Below the pieces are notes generated by a model. It searched no databases. It saw only the letters and a program-made list of their open reading frames with translations, and was not told the origin of the DNA. DNA of 64,000 bases from Panopea generosa (Eukaryota; Mollusca; Bivalvia; Adapedonta; Hiatellidae): the NCBI GenBank assembly GCA_029582155.1, contig CM055896.1, forward strand, positions 7,146,624 through 7,210,623, in the 5' to 3' direction. The position numbers were made by a program, and so were the translations under genes. Within the stretch, counting starts at the first letter, position 1; each line of letters starts with the position of its first letter. Below, piece by piece: positions 42,701-56,014 of this stretch.

Positions 42701-45700
42701 TCTTTTAATAATGAACACGATGCAAATATGTGAATGGATAAGGTATAGAGAGTAACTGTAGCATAATAACTGAAGCTGCAGTGCTACAACAAACAAATGA
42801 TCAGAATGAAATACTGGCCATAATTTACACTAAACACCAAGCATAAGAACACAGGTTTGTAAAATTTGTTAGCAAACCTTTTCTGTATTTTTTCTAACAA
42901 TTTATGCTTTAGAAGTGCTAAAAACAATGCCATCTTAGGAGAATTTCTGGAGTTCATAGTGGACGAACTGAGAGGTCAAGGTCAAATAGGCAGTATTTCA
43001 TGTCCCCTCTGTATCTTTTAAACCATTTCAGGGATTTTTAATAACTTCGTAAAAATGTTTACTAAATTGAGACGACATGCAGAGCACAACTTCCTGCCAT
43101 GTCAGTATCAGAAAAAGGTCAAACTGAGAGGTCAAATGTCTTACTCTCAGTTCAAAGGTCATACTGAGATGTGAAAGCACACTGATCAGGCAAGTTCAGA
43201 TACTGGCAGTTCAACATAACAGCAGATTCAAATAAATATATTGACCTATACACAAAACTTTATGAACTTTAACCTGAGTTTTTTTAGGCTTAAGTGTCAA
43301 AACTTAAGTAATTTAGCTATAAGCTTTGTTTATAGAACATAATATGAATAGGTTTGATAAGTTAAGTGTATGTAACACAAGTAATTTTTCATAAACAGAG
43401 AAGAAGCTGAGCTAAACATAAAACTTTACCCAGGGAATAAAGATGACGGCACCAGGGTCATGAGAATAGCTCTTTGCATGACCATTGCTCAACATTTTTT
43501 TTAAAAAAAGATGAGCTAAAAAGGTTTGTTAAATCTGTCTGCAAGCTATTACTGTATTTATTTCTCACAATTAACAATGGTTTCAAAATCCTAAAAACAA
43601 TGCAATCACTGGATTCAAACATTGCACTACATGTACATACATACTTTTATAATGCCTTTCTGGAAGTCGTCCTTCAGCCGTTGGTTTTTCCAGGGTTTAA
43701 AGTTGTCGGCGGCAGAAATGATGGAGAGAACAATCTTGGGATTTCTCTTCCTCCAGTAGCGCGACATGAACTCGGTCACATGATCTAACGGTGTGTCAGG
43801 ACGTACACACATGTAATGCTTCTTTGGCTGTAAGTAGATGTTAAACATTCATTGACATGATATCTTAATTCCCCTCACCAAGGCTAGTCGCTAATATCAA
43901 GCACATATATAGAGAAGGAAAGGCTGATTGAGATTTTATGAATGCTGCGTATTCATGCAAAATCATATGAAATCTTGTTTTCAATTATGTTTACTTTCCT
44001 ACAAATAGAGAAATACACTTCTTGATCATAGAACACAATAATTACCAATAGTTTTTAAAGTGTCTTGTTTCAATAGATACTCATCTGATGATCAAAATAT
44101 ACAGGAAATTAATTGTTGCGCGAGACATACCAGACGGTGTTTACAAATGTAGTTCAGAACAGGAAACATGAATATGGACATCAGTTGTCAGAGAAGGCAA
44201 TACTAAATAAAACATTGGTTTCTGTATCAAATGTCCACAACTATCATGTAGAGCCTTTTTTCTGGAAATTGGGAAGAGGCCCAAGCCTTCGAGACTGGGA
44301 AAAAACAGCGCAGTTGAGGTGAAATTGGGAATTTTTTTTAGGCTTAAACAAGCTGGAAAATAAAGCACAACACTGTTAAGGCCATGTTCTCAAACAATAA
44401 TTATCAGATATTACAGTAACACTACATATCCAGTTGCAGTTTTTTATTCACTAATCAAAGGAAAATTCAAAACAAAAAAAATGGGGAAAAAAAAACAATA
44501 TAAAAACATAGGAGTCACAAGAGACAACTTTTGAAACATTGTCTGATCAGAATGTGAATAACAATATACATGTTCCTTTGATGTCCATAGTTCCATTATA
44601 TTTAAATATAGCCAGGCCTATTTAACTCAGTCCATAGCGCATCTGACTATCAGTCCAGGGATCGTGTATTCCTATCCCCTGCATGGCCACAGCCACCGAG
44701 TGATTGATATAGACATTACGTCTCATTGTCATTTGTCTCTCACCGGTGATTAAAGTGGAAAAGTAACCAGTTACTTGCAGAGGCCTTCCAGGATCCAAGG
44801 AAAGAATGGTTAAATTAACTGATTGTCTGTTAGCCATCGATGGCATAAAAATGATACTTAATATTTAAACAAATAAATATATTTGGATAAACAAAATTTA
44901 AGAGCACAAAATATTGTAATGATAAAAGTTTACAAATGAAAAAGGGGCATAACTCTAGAAAAAAAAATGAGCATTTCCACATAATGTATGTACTAATCAC
45001 ACAGACTAATCAATTACGATAAAAAATGTCGGAAGAGATGCAGTCTTAAATTCTATGAAGAACAAACAGATGAACGTTTATATACAATTAATTTAGAGTC
45101 ATGAATCTCTGAATTACTCCACAATTAGCCCTTGTGGTGAGACCGTGAGATTGAAACCCATGACCTCATCAGAAGGAGGTCATTCAGTGACCTTACACAG
45201 ATGAAGAGCCTTTGATGACATGGCTGAAGAGGATCTTAATGCTTGGTTTTGACTTAAATAACACAAAAAAACAAGTATGTGGTAAGAATAGATATATTAT
45301 ATATATCTTCCATGGTGTAGTGGTTAAGGCGTCCGACTCGGAAGCTGGAGGTCCAAGGTTCAAATCCTGGTGGAAGCACTTGCATTTTTTTCTGATGCAG
45401 CCTGTTGCTCACCCAGCAGCTAATTAAACTGAGGGATTCCGAATGTCTGACAGCCAGATGCCTGGCAATGATAGCTTACGGAAGTAACTGTGTACAGCAT
45501 AAAGGTGTCTCATAAGCTCAATGTGGCAGGCCCTTTTGATAGGGGTGACACTATAATAAACAAACACTTTACACTCTACTTTATCATATACCTCTTGTAA
45601 CAGATCAACACTGTCCTTCACAAATCTTATATTTCCACACTGCAAGGGGGCATGTTCATAGGTGGCGCTGTCCTGGGTATTCACAGAGAATAACGATTGT

Positions 45701-48700
45701 ACGGTGCGCTGATTTTCATCCACCTCAAATAAATAGTCTTCTAAATCATTCATTTCTATATGTTTGTCAGTTGTAAGTTCATTTGGATCGATAGCTGAAG
45801 TCAGAGATACATCAACATGAAGTTAAGTCACTGCTGAAGTAGTCAAAATAAAAATACAAAAAGTTTATTAAAAAGTTTTTTCATTATCCCTTTACTCCAT
45901 AGATATGCGTTTTCCCACACAAATCACAGAAAGCCTTTGAAAACAGTGCAGGAAGGGTTCCGATTGCTCAAATCAAGCAATCTGAACACTTCCTGCACTG
46001 TTTTCCACTCTGTCAGTTAATATAAACATAATTCACCCATTGCTGATACGTGGAGAATTAATGCTTTCATTTTGGAAGAGTCCAAGAAAATGTATATGGA
46101 GCAAAGGGCTAATTAGAACAAATCTCTAACCTGGCTTCAGTTCAAAATAAATATGTAGTAGCGTTATGTAGCCAAATTTTTCAAGATAAACGATATTCAA
46201 TATTATGATTCGAACATTCATTTTATGTAGTGTAAAGCTGACAGTGCTTTGAACAACTGGGACCAGAATGATAAATTATTTGAACAAAAGAAGCTACAAA
46301 TACTTACACACGTGCCTGTCATACTTGTTGTTTATTACACCATTTTCCTCCAATAGAAGAGGCTGATGTGCTCCTATGTTGTTATGACCTGTGTCCCTGT
46401 GTAAAGACGTATCCGACATTGCGAATTGCATCTCTGGCTCGGGACTCTGATGGACCACAATGCAATTTGACTCATGACTGCTCTCGCTTCGGGTGGGAGT
46501 TCTACTCACAATCTTTTTTATGTTTGCTGAACTGCTGATTGGAATGCTCTGCGAAGAACTTATGGAAAATCTGCCGGTGGTTCTTGGTTGATTTGATGTC
46601 GACTGCGGTATTGGGTTTGTGGTCGGAGAGATCACAGTGTGGGTCGGCTGGTGAAAGCTATCTTCCGACTGAATGCTGGTCATGGAGTTGTCCCTATGGA
46701 TGGACAAGTAGGAAGACTGCTGAGACTTGGCATCATTTATATTTTGGTGGTGTATGTGTTTCCGGGCTCCCGGGCGCGAAACTGTGCTGAAGGGCGAATC
46801 TGGGCGGTGGGAGGTACCGATGGAGTTAGAGATGGAGCCAGCATATAGATTTGAACTCCCAAGACTCTTAAGTGATCCCGCATTTAATAATTTTCCTGAA
46901 AGAAAACCCAAATAAAACAGGTTCAAACAATTACAGTTGTTATAAATCTTTAACTTTATGGTATTCGATCATTTGCGTAAAAACACATAATTGTATTTCT
47001 GGATCGAAATAAAATTTACAGACAAATAGCAACAGAAAACTTTTTTTGCTGATTTGCAAATTTTAAGGTTTTAATTATAAAATAAAAGAGAATATCAGGC
47101 CACAATGACATAGTTATTATACAAATATTTTTCGTCCATTAGGTATATAAATGCTACACTACTTAGGCAAGACAAAAAATACCTGTGTTTAGGGTTACCT
47201 GAGACCAACCCTCAAATTGAGACCAGATCCTAACAGGGTTTTTTTCAACTCAAACTTTATAAAAGTATGAAAAACTGTGTAACGAATCTACTTAATGTGT
47301 AATTTTCATGGCGAAGGAGTGTTTCAATTATGGGGGTGGGGGGGTGGAGGGGGCAGTCTGAGGAGAGAGTGTATGAGTATGAGAAAGTATATGCTGCCCC
47401 CTCAACCTGAACATTGGGGGGTCAGGCCCCTGTATAAAGCGCATGGTTCTATGGGAGAGCACCAAACCAGATCAGAGGGTCATGAGGTCAATCCTCCCCC
47501 ACAGCTATGACTATTGTGTGGTGTCCTTGGGCAAGACATTTTTTCTGCATATGCTTAGAACTCAGAAAAACTTTGAGCATGATTTGTATAAATTGTAGTA
47601 ACTTGTTTCGCAATAAAAATAAAAATAAATAAGTTTAAACTAAACTGCATAAACAATTCATTAATGCAACTGCTTTCAGTTTCATCAGGTGTATGAACTC
47701 TCCATTCATATTCCCTATTTTTCTTTCACTTCTTTTTTTCTTTACTGAGAGAGGTCATTTCTCCCTGAAATTGAGACATAGTTTGAAGTCTGTATAATAT
47801 TGCCTGTTAATACCTACAGAGAGGAAAATTCATCTGTAGAATAGAACATTTGGACATTTCGGTTTTATATAAATATTTATATAAATAAATTGAAGAATTG
47901 TGTATACAACCATGCTTGACCGATCATTAAACAGTGTGATAAAACAACATTAACTTACCATCAACACAAGGTGAATGTCCAAGCGACATGGTTACTTCAT
48001 CCACCTCACCAGCATTTGTGGGCTTGATAATAGCTGGCTCCTGGTCCTTATCAACACCCCCAGCCTCAGACTGGGAACCAGACACCTTGCTGAGATCTTC
48101 CTCCATACTTGTAACTGGGGTTACCACTATCTAAAAATAAAGTATAATGTATCATCATCATGTTATGTTTTATTGCACTGAGTGTCTGTCAATAAATGCA
48201 CTCAAACAGTGTGTATCACTTGTCAGATCTCCCCAAAACACTTCTTTACATAGATGTTTAAGCCTCTTCAATTTAAATTGTAATCATTTATCAAAAGGCT
48301 TATAGGCACACATGTAATACACTCGACAAGTGCAGTAACACAGTAAAAAAAACAAAGGAAAATGAGGTCACGTCCGTAATCCTAATGATTAAGCCAGAAA
48401 AATGACCCAGTATATACTTACAATCAATATCAGAAACTTCATAATCATTGTGTACTACTATATTGCAATGACAAGTGTTTTTTCTCACATTTTCAAATTG
48501 GGGGATCATTAATTTTGTCCCCCACATGACAAGACTTTATAGGCAGATCGGAAAATTTTACAGGTAATTTTGACAAAAACACAAACTTCAGGATCATGGA
48601 AAACCATGAATGAGTGCAGTGGCAGATTCTGCATTTAATGTAAGGGAGAGGGGTAGAATTGCAGCAAATTTTCAATATGGAACGGGGTGGGGACAGAGGT

Positions 48701-51700
48701 ATATTATCACGATTTTTTTTTAACAGCTACAAATAGGGAGGTCGTAGTATATTTTTGGCCATTTTAGTGGAGATGTGCACCAGTTTTATAGCCAGACTTA
48801 TTACACTTATTTCAACTATACTTGCCAGAGCATTTTAACCTCATTAAACAGAGTCCGATATTCGACTTTTTCCAACTGAGGCAAAAACAAATTCCAAACT
48901 TTTTCTTACACTTAAGAGATAGAAATCCACTGGAAAGGAAGTATTACCGGTATTCTAGTATCTGATAATCATTGGTTACAACATGATCTTAACAGTGTTA
49001 CACTATATTTTTCCAGGTTGCTACAGCCTTAAGAAAATCCCAATTTTCCCAAGATCGCACTGTTTTTTTCCAAATCTCTAAGGCTTGGATCACTTCCCAA
49101 TTACCAGGAAAATAGCTTGGCAACTCCCTGCGATCCACCAGTGGATTGACTGACACGCATGTCCCCCCCCCCCCCCCCCCCCTACATGGAGCATGTAGGA
49201 AGTGATATAAAGTGGTTTTAAAAAATTCCAATGTCAACCAAGTGCACTTCATTTCATCAGACTGGTTTCAGGTTTGAGACAGGTCTGTCTTAAGGGTTTT
49301 CACTTCACTACTAAATGGACCATAGCCTTAAATGTCATTTAATGATTTCCACAAATAAATATAAAAAAAATTTATATATATTAAAATCATTTAAAAGTTA
49401 TTATTTTACATTTCTATTTCCTTTTAAAGCCAAAAGAAAGAGACTTTTCCATTTTTCTTTTAACATGTTAAGAGATTCAAATTAAATTCATATCAAGTGA
49501 ATTTTAAATGCTTTGTAATTAAAATACAATCTACATTAGGCCACACTAAATTAATTGCTTGATTATCATCCTGTTCGCCCCCTAATTTTCATGCTGCACC
49601 AACCATTTTTATTTTCATTAAAAAATAAAAACAAATATAAACAAATAAATAAATAAATAAAATCCCCCCCCCCCCCCCACCCCCCACTCCCACTCTTCCT
49701 TTTTAAGAAAAAAATTGGATGATAATCTAGAAATTAATATCTAATGGCCTGAGGAAAATATTTCTTCACTACTGTTAAATCAGTCGCTGACTTAGTGAAT
49801 GTTGTATCATGCTTACCCCTAACATCACATATAATATAATGTTCTATTCATCAATAGCGGGTACATTAAGTATATAGCAAGAGACATGTATTATATGATC
49901 TTTTTTTGTTTACTGTTAAAACAAATAAAAACTGTCATATTTTTGTAAGCCCTATTTTGATTTTCCAACAGACAGCAATTGGAAATTGATCACTTGTTGT
50001 TTTTTTGTTATAAGAAATATTAATAATTAATGCATTATTTAAAGGGTTATTAAACTTCTGTAACAACAGATTTTTGTATATAATTTAACCCTTTACTCCA
50101 TAGATACGCATTTTTCCCACACCAATCACGCAAGGCCTTTGAAAACAGTGCAGGTGCAGGAAGAGTTCAGATTGTTAGTAACAAGCAATCTGAACACTTC
50201 CTGCACTGTTTTCCACTCTGTCAGTTAATAAAAACATAATTCACCCAATAATTCAAAAGCCTTCTATATATTAGGTGTCCAATGGCGTCTATATTAGGTG
50301 TCCAAAGGTGTCTATATTAGGTGTCCAAAGGCATCTATATGAAGTAAAGGGTTAAGTCTATTTTCCTATTCCAGTTCATAGATAACAGTCATGTTTATTT
50401 GACCTCTGAGAAAGAATGCAAACAAAGACATTAATAAAAGATGCATTATTTTAAATAATTGCAAACGGGTGTTTGTTTACAAATCAATGGTTGTTTCTTT
50501 CCTATTAACACATTCAGTACAGAACGGCAAACTGCGAGTCCATTCTGAATGGCGACAGACAGTTATTTATGCATATATCGATTTGTGTGATTCTGAACAC
50601 TGGCGGAGGAATAGTTAGAAAACAACCGGAGTCATTACCAAATGCCAAACATGTAAACAGTAGTTAAAAACTTGGTCTGCTCTTTTAAGAAATGCACTTT
50701 TCGATCAAAGTTATTTATTTACTCACTCTTTTAAAAACAGTCATTAAGGGGTCTATAGCGATGGTTTTAGCAATACTATAAAAACCTTTAATTATGATCA
50801 TTTTTGTTATTATCAAAAACTGTGCATTTCCGAAGTTTAATGACACTTAAAAATATTTCAAAAACAAATTATAATTAATAACTTAAACACATATTATTGC
50901 ATGTGTTGCATTACAGCTGAAATGGTAACTGCAATAATATTATTTGTTTAAGGCAGTAGTGCAGTAGATAGTGTTTGATCCCAAACTCAAAATGACAATG
51001 CTTCTACCACAGAAACATATTTTACAGTAGGGATGTGCATTATTTTTCGGGGCAGGGACTGGGGGGAAATCAAAAGAATATTAGTTTAATATTTTACTTT
51101 AGCTAAAATTAGATTGATTGACTGATTGAATATTTTTATGCCATCGAGGGTTAACAGACAATCAGTTAATCAAACCACTGTTTCCTGGGATCCTGAAAGG
51201 TTAACCAGTACTCGAGCACATCCCATCTCTGCAAGTAACTGATAACTTCCCCACTTGAATCAGCGGTGAGAGACGAATGATAATGAGACAAATGTCGTAT
51301 ATCATTCATCATGGAGACTGTTGCCAGGCAGGGATTCGAACTCACGACCCCTGTAAAAAAATAGAAAACCTGACAATTACTGCACAACTGATTCCCCAGG
51401 TTAATGAGCCAGGTTTGTCAAAACTATTACAAAAGATCAATTGATTGTTTAATTGAATGTTTAGTGTCACTTTTATGCAATCGAGGGCTAACAGACGATC
51501 TGTTAACCTATCCACTCTTTCCTAGGATCATGGAAGGTTAATCAGTACTTGAGCACACCCATCTCCCAAAGTAATTGTTAACTTTCACACTTGAATCAGA
51601 GGTAGTGAAACACAATGTCTTACAATCATCACAGAGACTGTGGCCCAGTGGAAATTCGATCTTGCGACCCCTGGATTGAGTCAGACCCACTACCAACTGA

Positions 51701-54648
51701 GCTTATTGGGCCGTAATCAAACTGACTAGCAAATGATTGTTGCAAGGAATGTTTTACAAGTACAGTACATTGATGAAACCTGTCACATCAAGTGTAAACA
51801 AACAAATCAAACTAATGCTGATTGTACAATTAATAAAACTTTTACGCTTTTCCAATGGCAAGGCAAACATCTCATCATTAATAAATGTTTTTGTTTTGAA
51901 TTTTAAATAATACAAATGGTAATACTCTCAATTACAAATCAAGCAATTTAGGTTTGCAGTTGAGGCGACCACCTGAGCTCCTTCGAAGGAAAGCAGGGAT
52001 CCATTCACCAAAAAAGGAGCCATAATAATCATTAATAACTTAAACACATATTACAGCATGTGTTACATTACAGTTGAAATAGTATCTGCAATGTTATTCA
52101 TTTTTTAAGGAAGACAGTAGCGCTGTAGAAAGTGTTGATCCCAGACTCGACCCCATGATTTCTTAAAACAACACTCAGTGACGCTTCTATTACAAAAAAA
52201 AGTATCCATGTGGTCATTAAATGCAATGAATAATATCAATTATAATGCTTCCGATACATGTAAGAAAGTCATTTTATTATATAGACCTGAAAAAATGTAC
52301 TAGTATTTCTCACTATATCCATTTTTCGGTTTACATAAAGCCTCGATAAATTCTAGGTTTGTTTACGAATATCGATTTCAAACATGTCTGATGAAAAGTG
52401 ATACAATACAGGTCAAGGTCAAAAGTTATAAAATATTTCACTTGTGCATGTCAGAAATAATAGAGGTTCCAGATGAGTGACCTTCTTATAGTTTTTTTTT
52501 TTTAAAAAACTAGTTTGAAATAAGCACAGGGTCACATGTTAAATGTAGAAAAAAAGTAAAAAGTTAAAGGTTTGTTATAAGGAGTGGATGAGAAGAGGTG
52601 GATATATAAAGATGCATAAATAAAGTATACAATAAAAAAAGATATATATATTTTTTAAATTCAGTGTTTTTATTTGATTACTATGATATTTCAAAAAAAT
52701 AAAAATTAGAAAAATTAAAAAACCTCATGCTGTTCAGTGAATTGATATTGTTATGGAATAAACACATTGAGAAATATTTATTCATGTGAAAGGTAAACGC
52801 AGTTTATCTGCTTTCAAGTATTTGCGCTTTTGCAGCCTCATGTCATTTATGTTTGACACATTGCTTCATCCAGTCATGTGCTCGAAATCAGGTGCCGCCA
52901 TTTTGTTGGATATATATTGGGTCACCGTGATCTAATGTGAATTGTGAAGTCAATGGACATATATTTGTTATCTTTTTGGTAGAAAATAATCATTTGACAG
53001 TTATTTAAAGGTTATATACAAGCATTTGATGTCAACATCCGTTTTGCATTGAAATATTTAGCAGCAATTCTTAAGTGCTCAAAAACCGGTAACACCATCA
53101 TACTTAAGCTCTGAGACTGAGCTTACTTTCCATTTCAATAAAGCTAAAATAGATTAACCAGTACAACAAATTAGAACAAATTTCATCATCTTGTTACTTA
53201 ATTGGTAGATCAGTTATTTTTTACAAGAATCTGAAAAGCTTAAAAATTATCTTCAAATTATGACCTGAAGAAATTAAATTAATGTAAAAGTCTTACCAGA
53301 TGAACTTATCTGGTATTACAAATCAGTTACATGTTCTGTGTTAAAGACAATAAACACTGACACTGTAAAGGCATTTCAGAAGAAGAAAAAAACAGCGTTT
53401 ACCAGTTTTTATCGATTCTGTTTTATGCTTCTGTGGCTATGAAAACATGACAAAATGTTTACACATCGACAAAGACAATAAAAGATATAAAAACCAAAAA
53501 TATAAGATGATAACATACTGGTCTCATTTGCTAGTGGTGTTGATCTCTAACTCATAACCTCAATCTAATACTAAACTCGAAACAAATAGGTTTTTCCTAT
53601 TTTAGCAGACAACTGCATTTTTTAAAATTCGCGAAATCCCATTACACTAAATATACCATACCTAAATTTAGAATACTACTTTAAATTATACATCTTAATG
53701 AAAATGTGAATAAAATATTCCGTTACAATCAATTGTATTATATATTCTACATAAAGATATTTTAACCAACGACTTTTTGCGAAATCACAGTTATCGCAAT
53801 TGTTGTTGTTGTTGTTGTAGTTCTCTGTTTTAACGTCCTTTAGTTTTAGTCTGAAATAATTTCCGTAAGAAAGGGGTAAACTTTTCAAAAAAAAAGCTTG
53901 TTTGCTTCACCAATAATAATTTAATTGAGTTATGTGTAAAAATACACTTTGGATTTCATTCAGAGACATATAAACACAGATAAGTACATTTACGTGTATA
54001 GATTCCGGGTGGTGACTTAAATTTGAAACGTTCTTATAACTTCTGAACCGACTAATATAATTTGCTATCAAAATAAAGGCATATATTGTAATTTTGGATT
54101 GTAATCGTTTAAAAAATTAAAGAAATGAAGAAATTTTACATTTACATTATTTTTTCGTGATAATTTTCTCGTTTTAACTTTTTTAAGTATGGATTAAGAA
54201 AAACTTCTTTAAATATCGTTATGACATTTTCTCCAACCATGGATATTTTACTTCTTCATCTTTCTAAGAAAAATGTAAACTTTCATGGTGCTTGTAAAAA
54301 CACACAAAAAATAATAAAAATTCCAATATTTTTCGTTTTCGACCCGTAATAGTTTTAATTCAGAAGAAACATATTAAATAGATCTAATTGATAAATAGAA
54401 ATGTTCACCATTTTGTCAGCTATACTTTCGTGACAAAATTATTAAATTCTGACAAAGTCCCAATGAGTTATTAAAGAAATACCAATTCAGTCGTAAATAT
54501 TGAATTAATATTAGCCTGTCATGCAATCTCTGCAATTAAGTCGCTGTTTCCATAAACATTTTACATAGATGTAAATTTACGTTTAAAGGATATATACGAT
54601 TAAAAGACAATGACAAAACGGTTTGAAAAAAGTCGCCTAAATCTTTGC

Positions 54649-54719
<71 letters not shown>

Positions 54720-55332
54720 AGAGTTGGTGGTAGAGAAAGGAGGGAGAGATCCTTTCAACAATTTCCCAAAAAATAGCACAAGCAATGCGTTGTAACAAAA
54801 CCAACCTCATCCAAGATACCATTTGTAGACATGGTAACATCTGATTCCTGATTACTATTTACACTTAAAGTTTCAGGTTGAGCACCAGACACATCCCCTT
54901 CTTCTTCCTCCATAAGTTTTGGTGTCGTAAATAAACTCTGAAAATGAATATTAAAATTAATTTTATTGAATTCTTTCGCAAATATTTTGTAAAAGATCTA
55001 ATATTTTTCGTTTTCAATCCGTAATAGTCAATTTAATTCAGAAGAAAACTTTAAAATAATTGATAAATAGAATTGTACAACATTTTTTCAGCTATACTTT
55101 GATAACAAAATTATAAACTTCTGACTCATTTTCAAAGAGTTATTAAAGAAATACTTAAGGTGCCACCCGAAAATTCTGTTGTGAATATTGAATATGTATT
55201 AGACTGCAAATCTCTGTAATTAAGTCACTGTTTCCAGACACTTTTTACAAACATGTGCATTTACGTTTAAAAGATAAGAAGGATTGAAAGACCACGGTAA
55301 ACGATTTTAAAATTTTCGCAAATTTCTAGAAT

Positions 55333-55393
<61 letters not shown>

Positions 55394-55973
55394 GAGGCAA
55401 CGGTAGGGGGAGAAAAGATGGAGAAAGCCTTTTAACAATTTCCCCAAAAATAGCACAAGCAATGCGTAGTTATAAAACTCACCTCATCCAAATTACCATT
55501 TGTAGACATGATAGCATTTAATTCCTGATTACCGTTTACACGTAAAGCTTTAGGTTGAGCACCAGACACATCAACTTCATTTCCCTCCATTATTGTCGAT
55601 GTCGTAAATAAACTCTGAAAATATATATTAAAATTAATTCAATTCAATTCTTTCGCAAATATTTTGTAAAAATCTAATATTTTTCGTTTTCGATCCGTAA
55701 TAGTCAGTTTAATTCAGCAGAAAACTGTTAAAATAACTGTAAAATAGAATTGTTAAAAAAAAAATCAGCTTTATTTTGGTAACAAAATTATTAAATTCCG
55801 ACACATTTTTAAAGAGTTATTAAAGAAACACTAAAGGTTCCACCCGAACATTTTGTCATGAATATTGAATTGGGGTTTGCCTGAAAAGCTTTGTAGTTAA
55901 GTCGCTGTTTCGATACACATTTTACAGAGATGTTTATTTACGTTTAAAAGATAAAATGGATTGAAAGACCATG

Positions 55974-56014
<41 letters not shown>

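Noticed and set aside
46539..46915. Plus-strand ORFs opposite exon 5
   Set aside because: They are antisense shadows of the long Ser-rich exon, whose minus frame fits the splice phases.
54600..54840. Arg-Glu and Leu-Ser repeat frames on opposite strands
   Set aside because: They are readings of a (GA)n microsatellite between duplicated exons.
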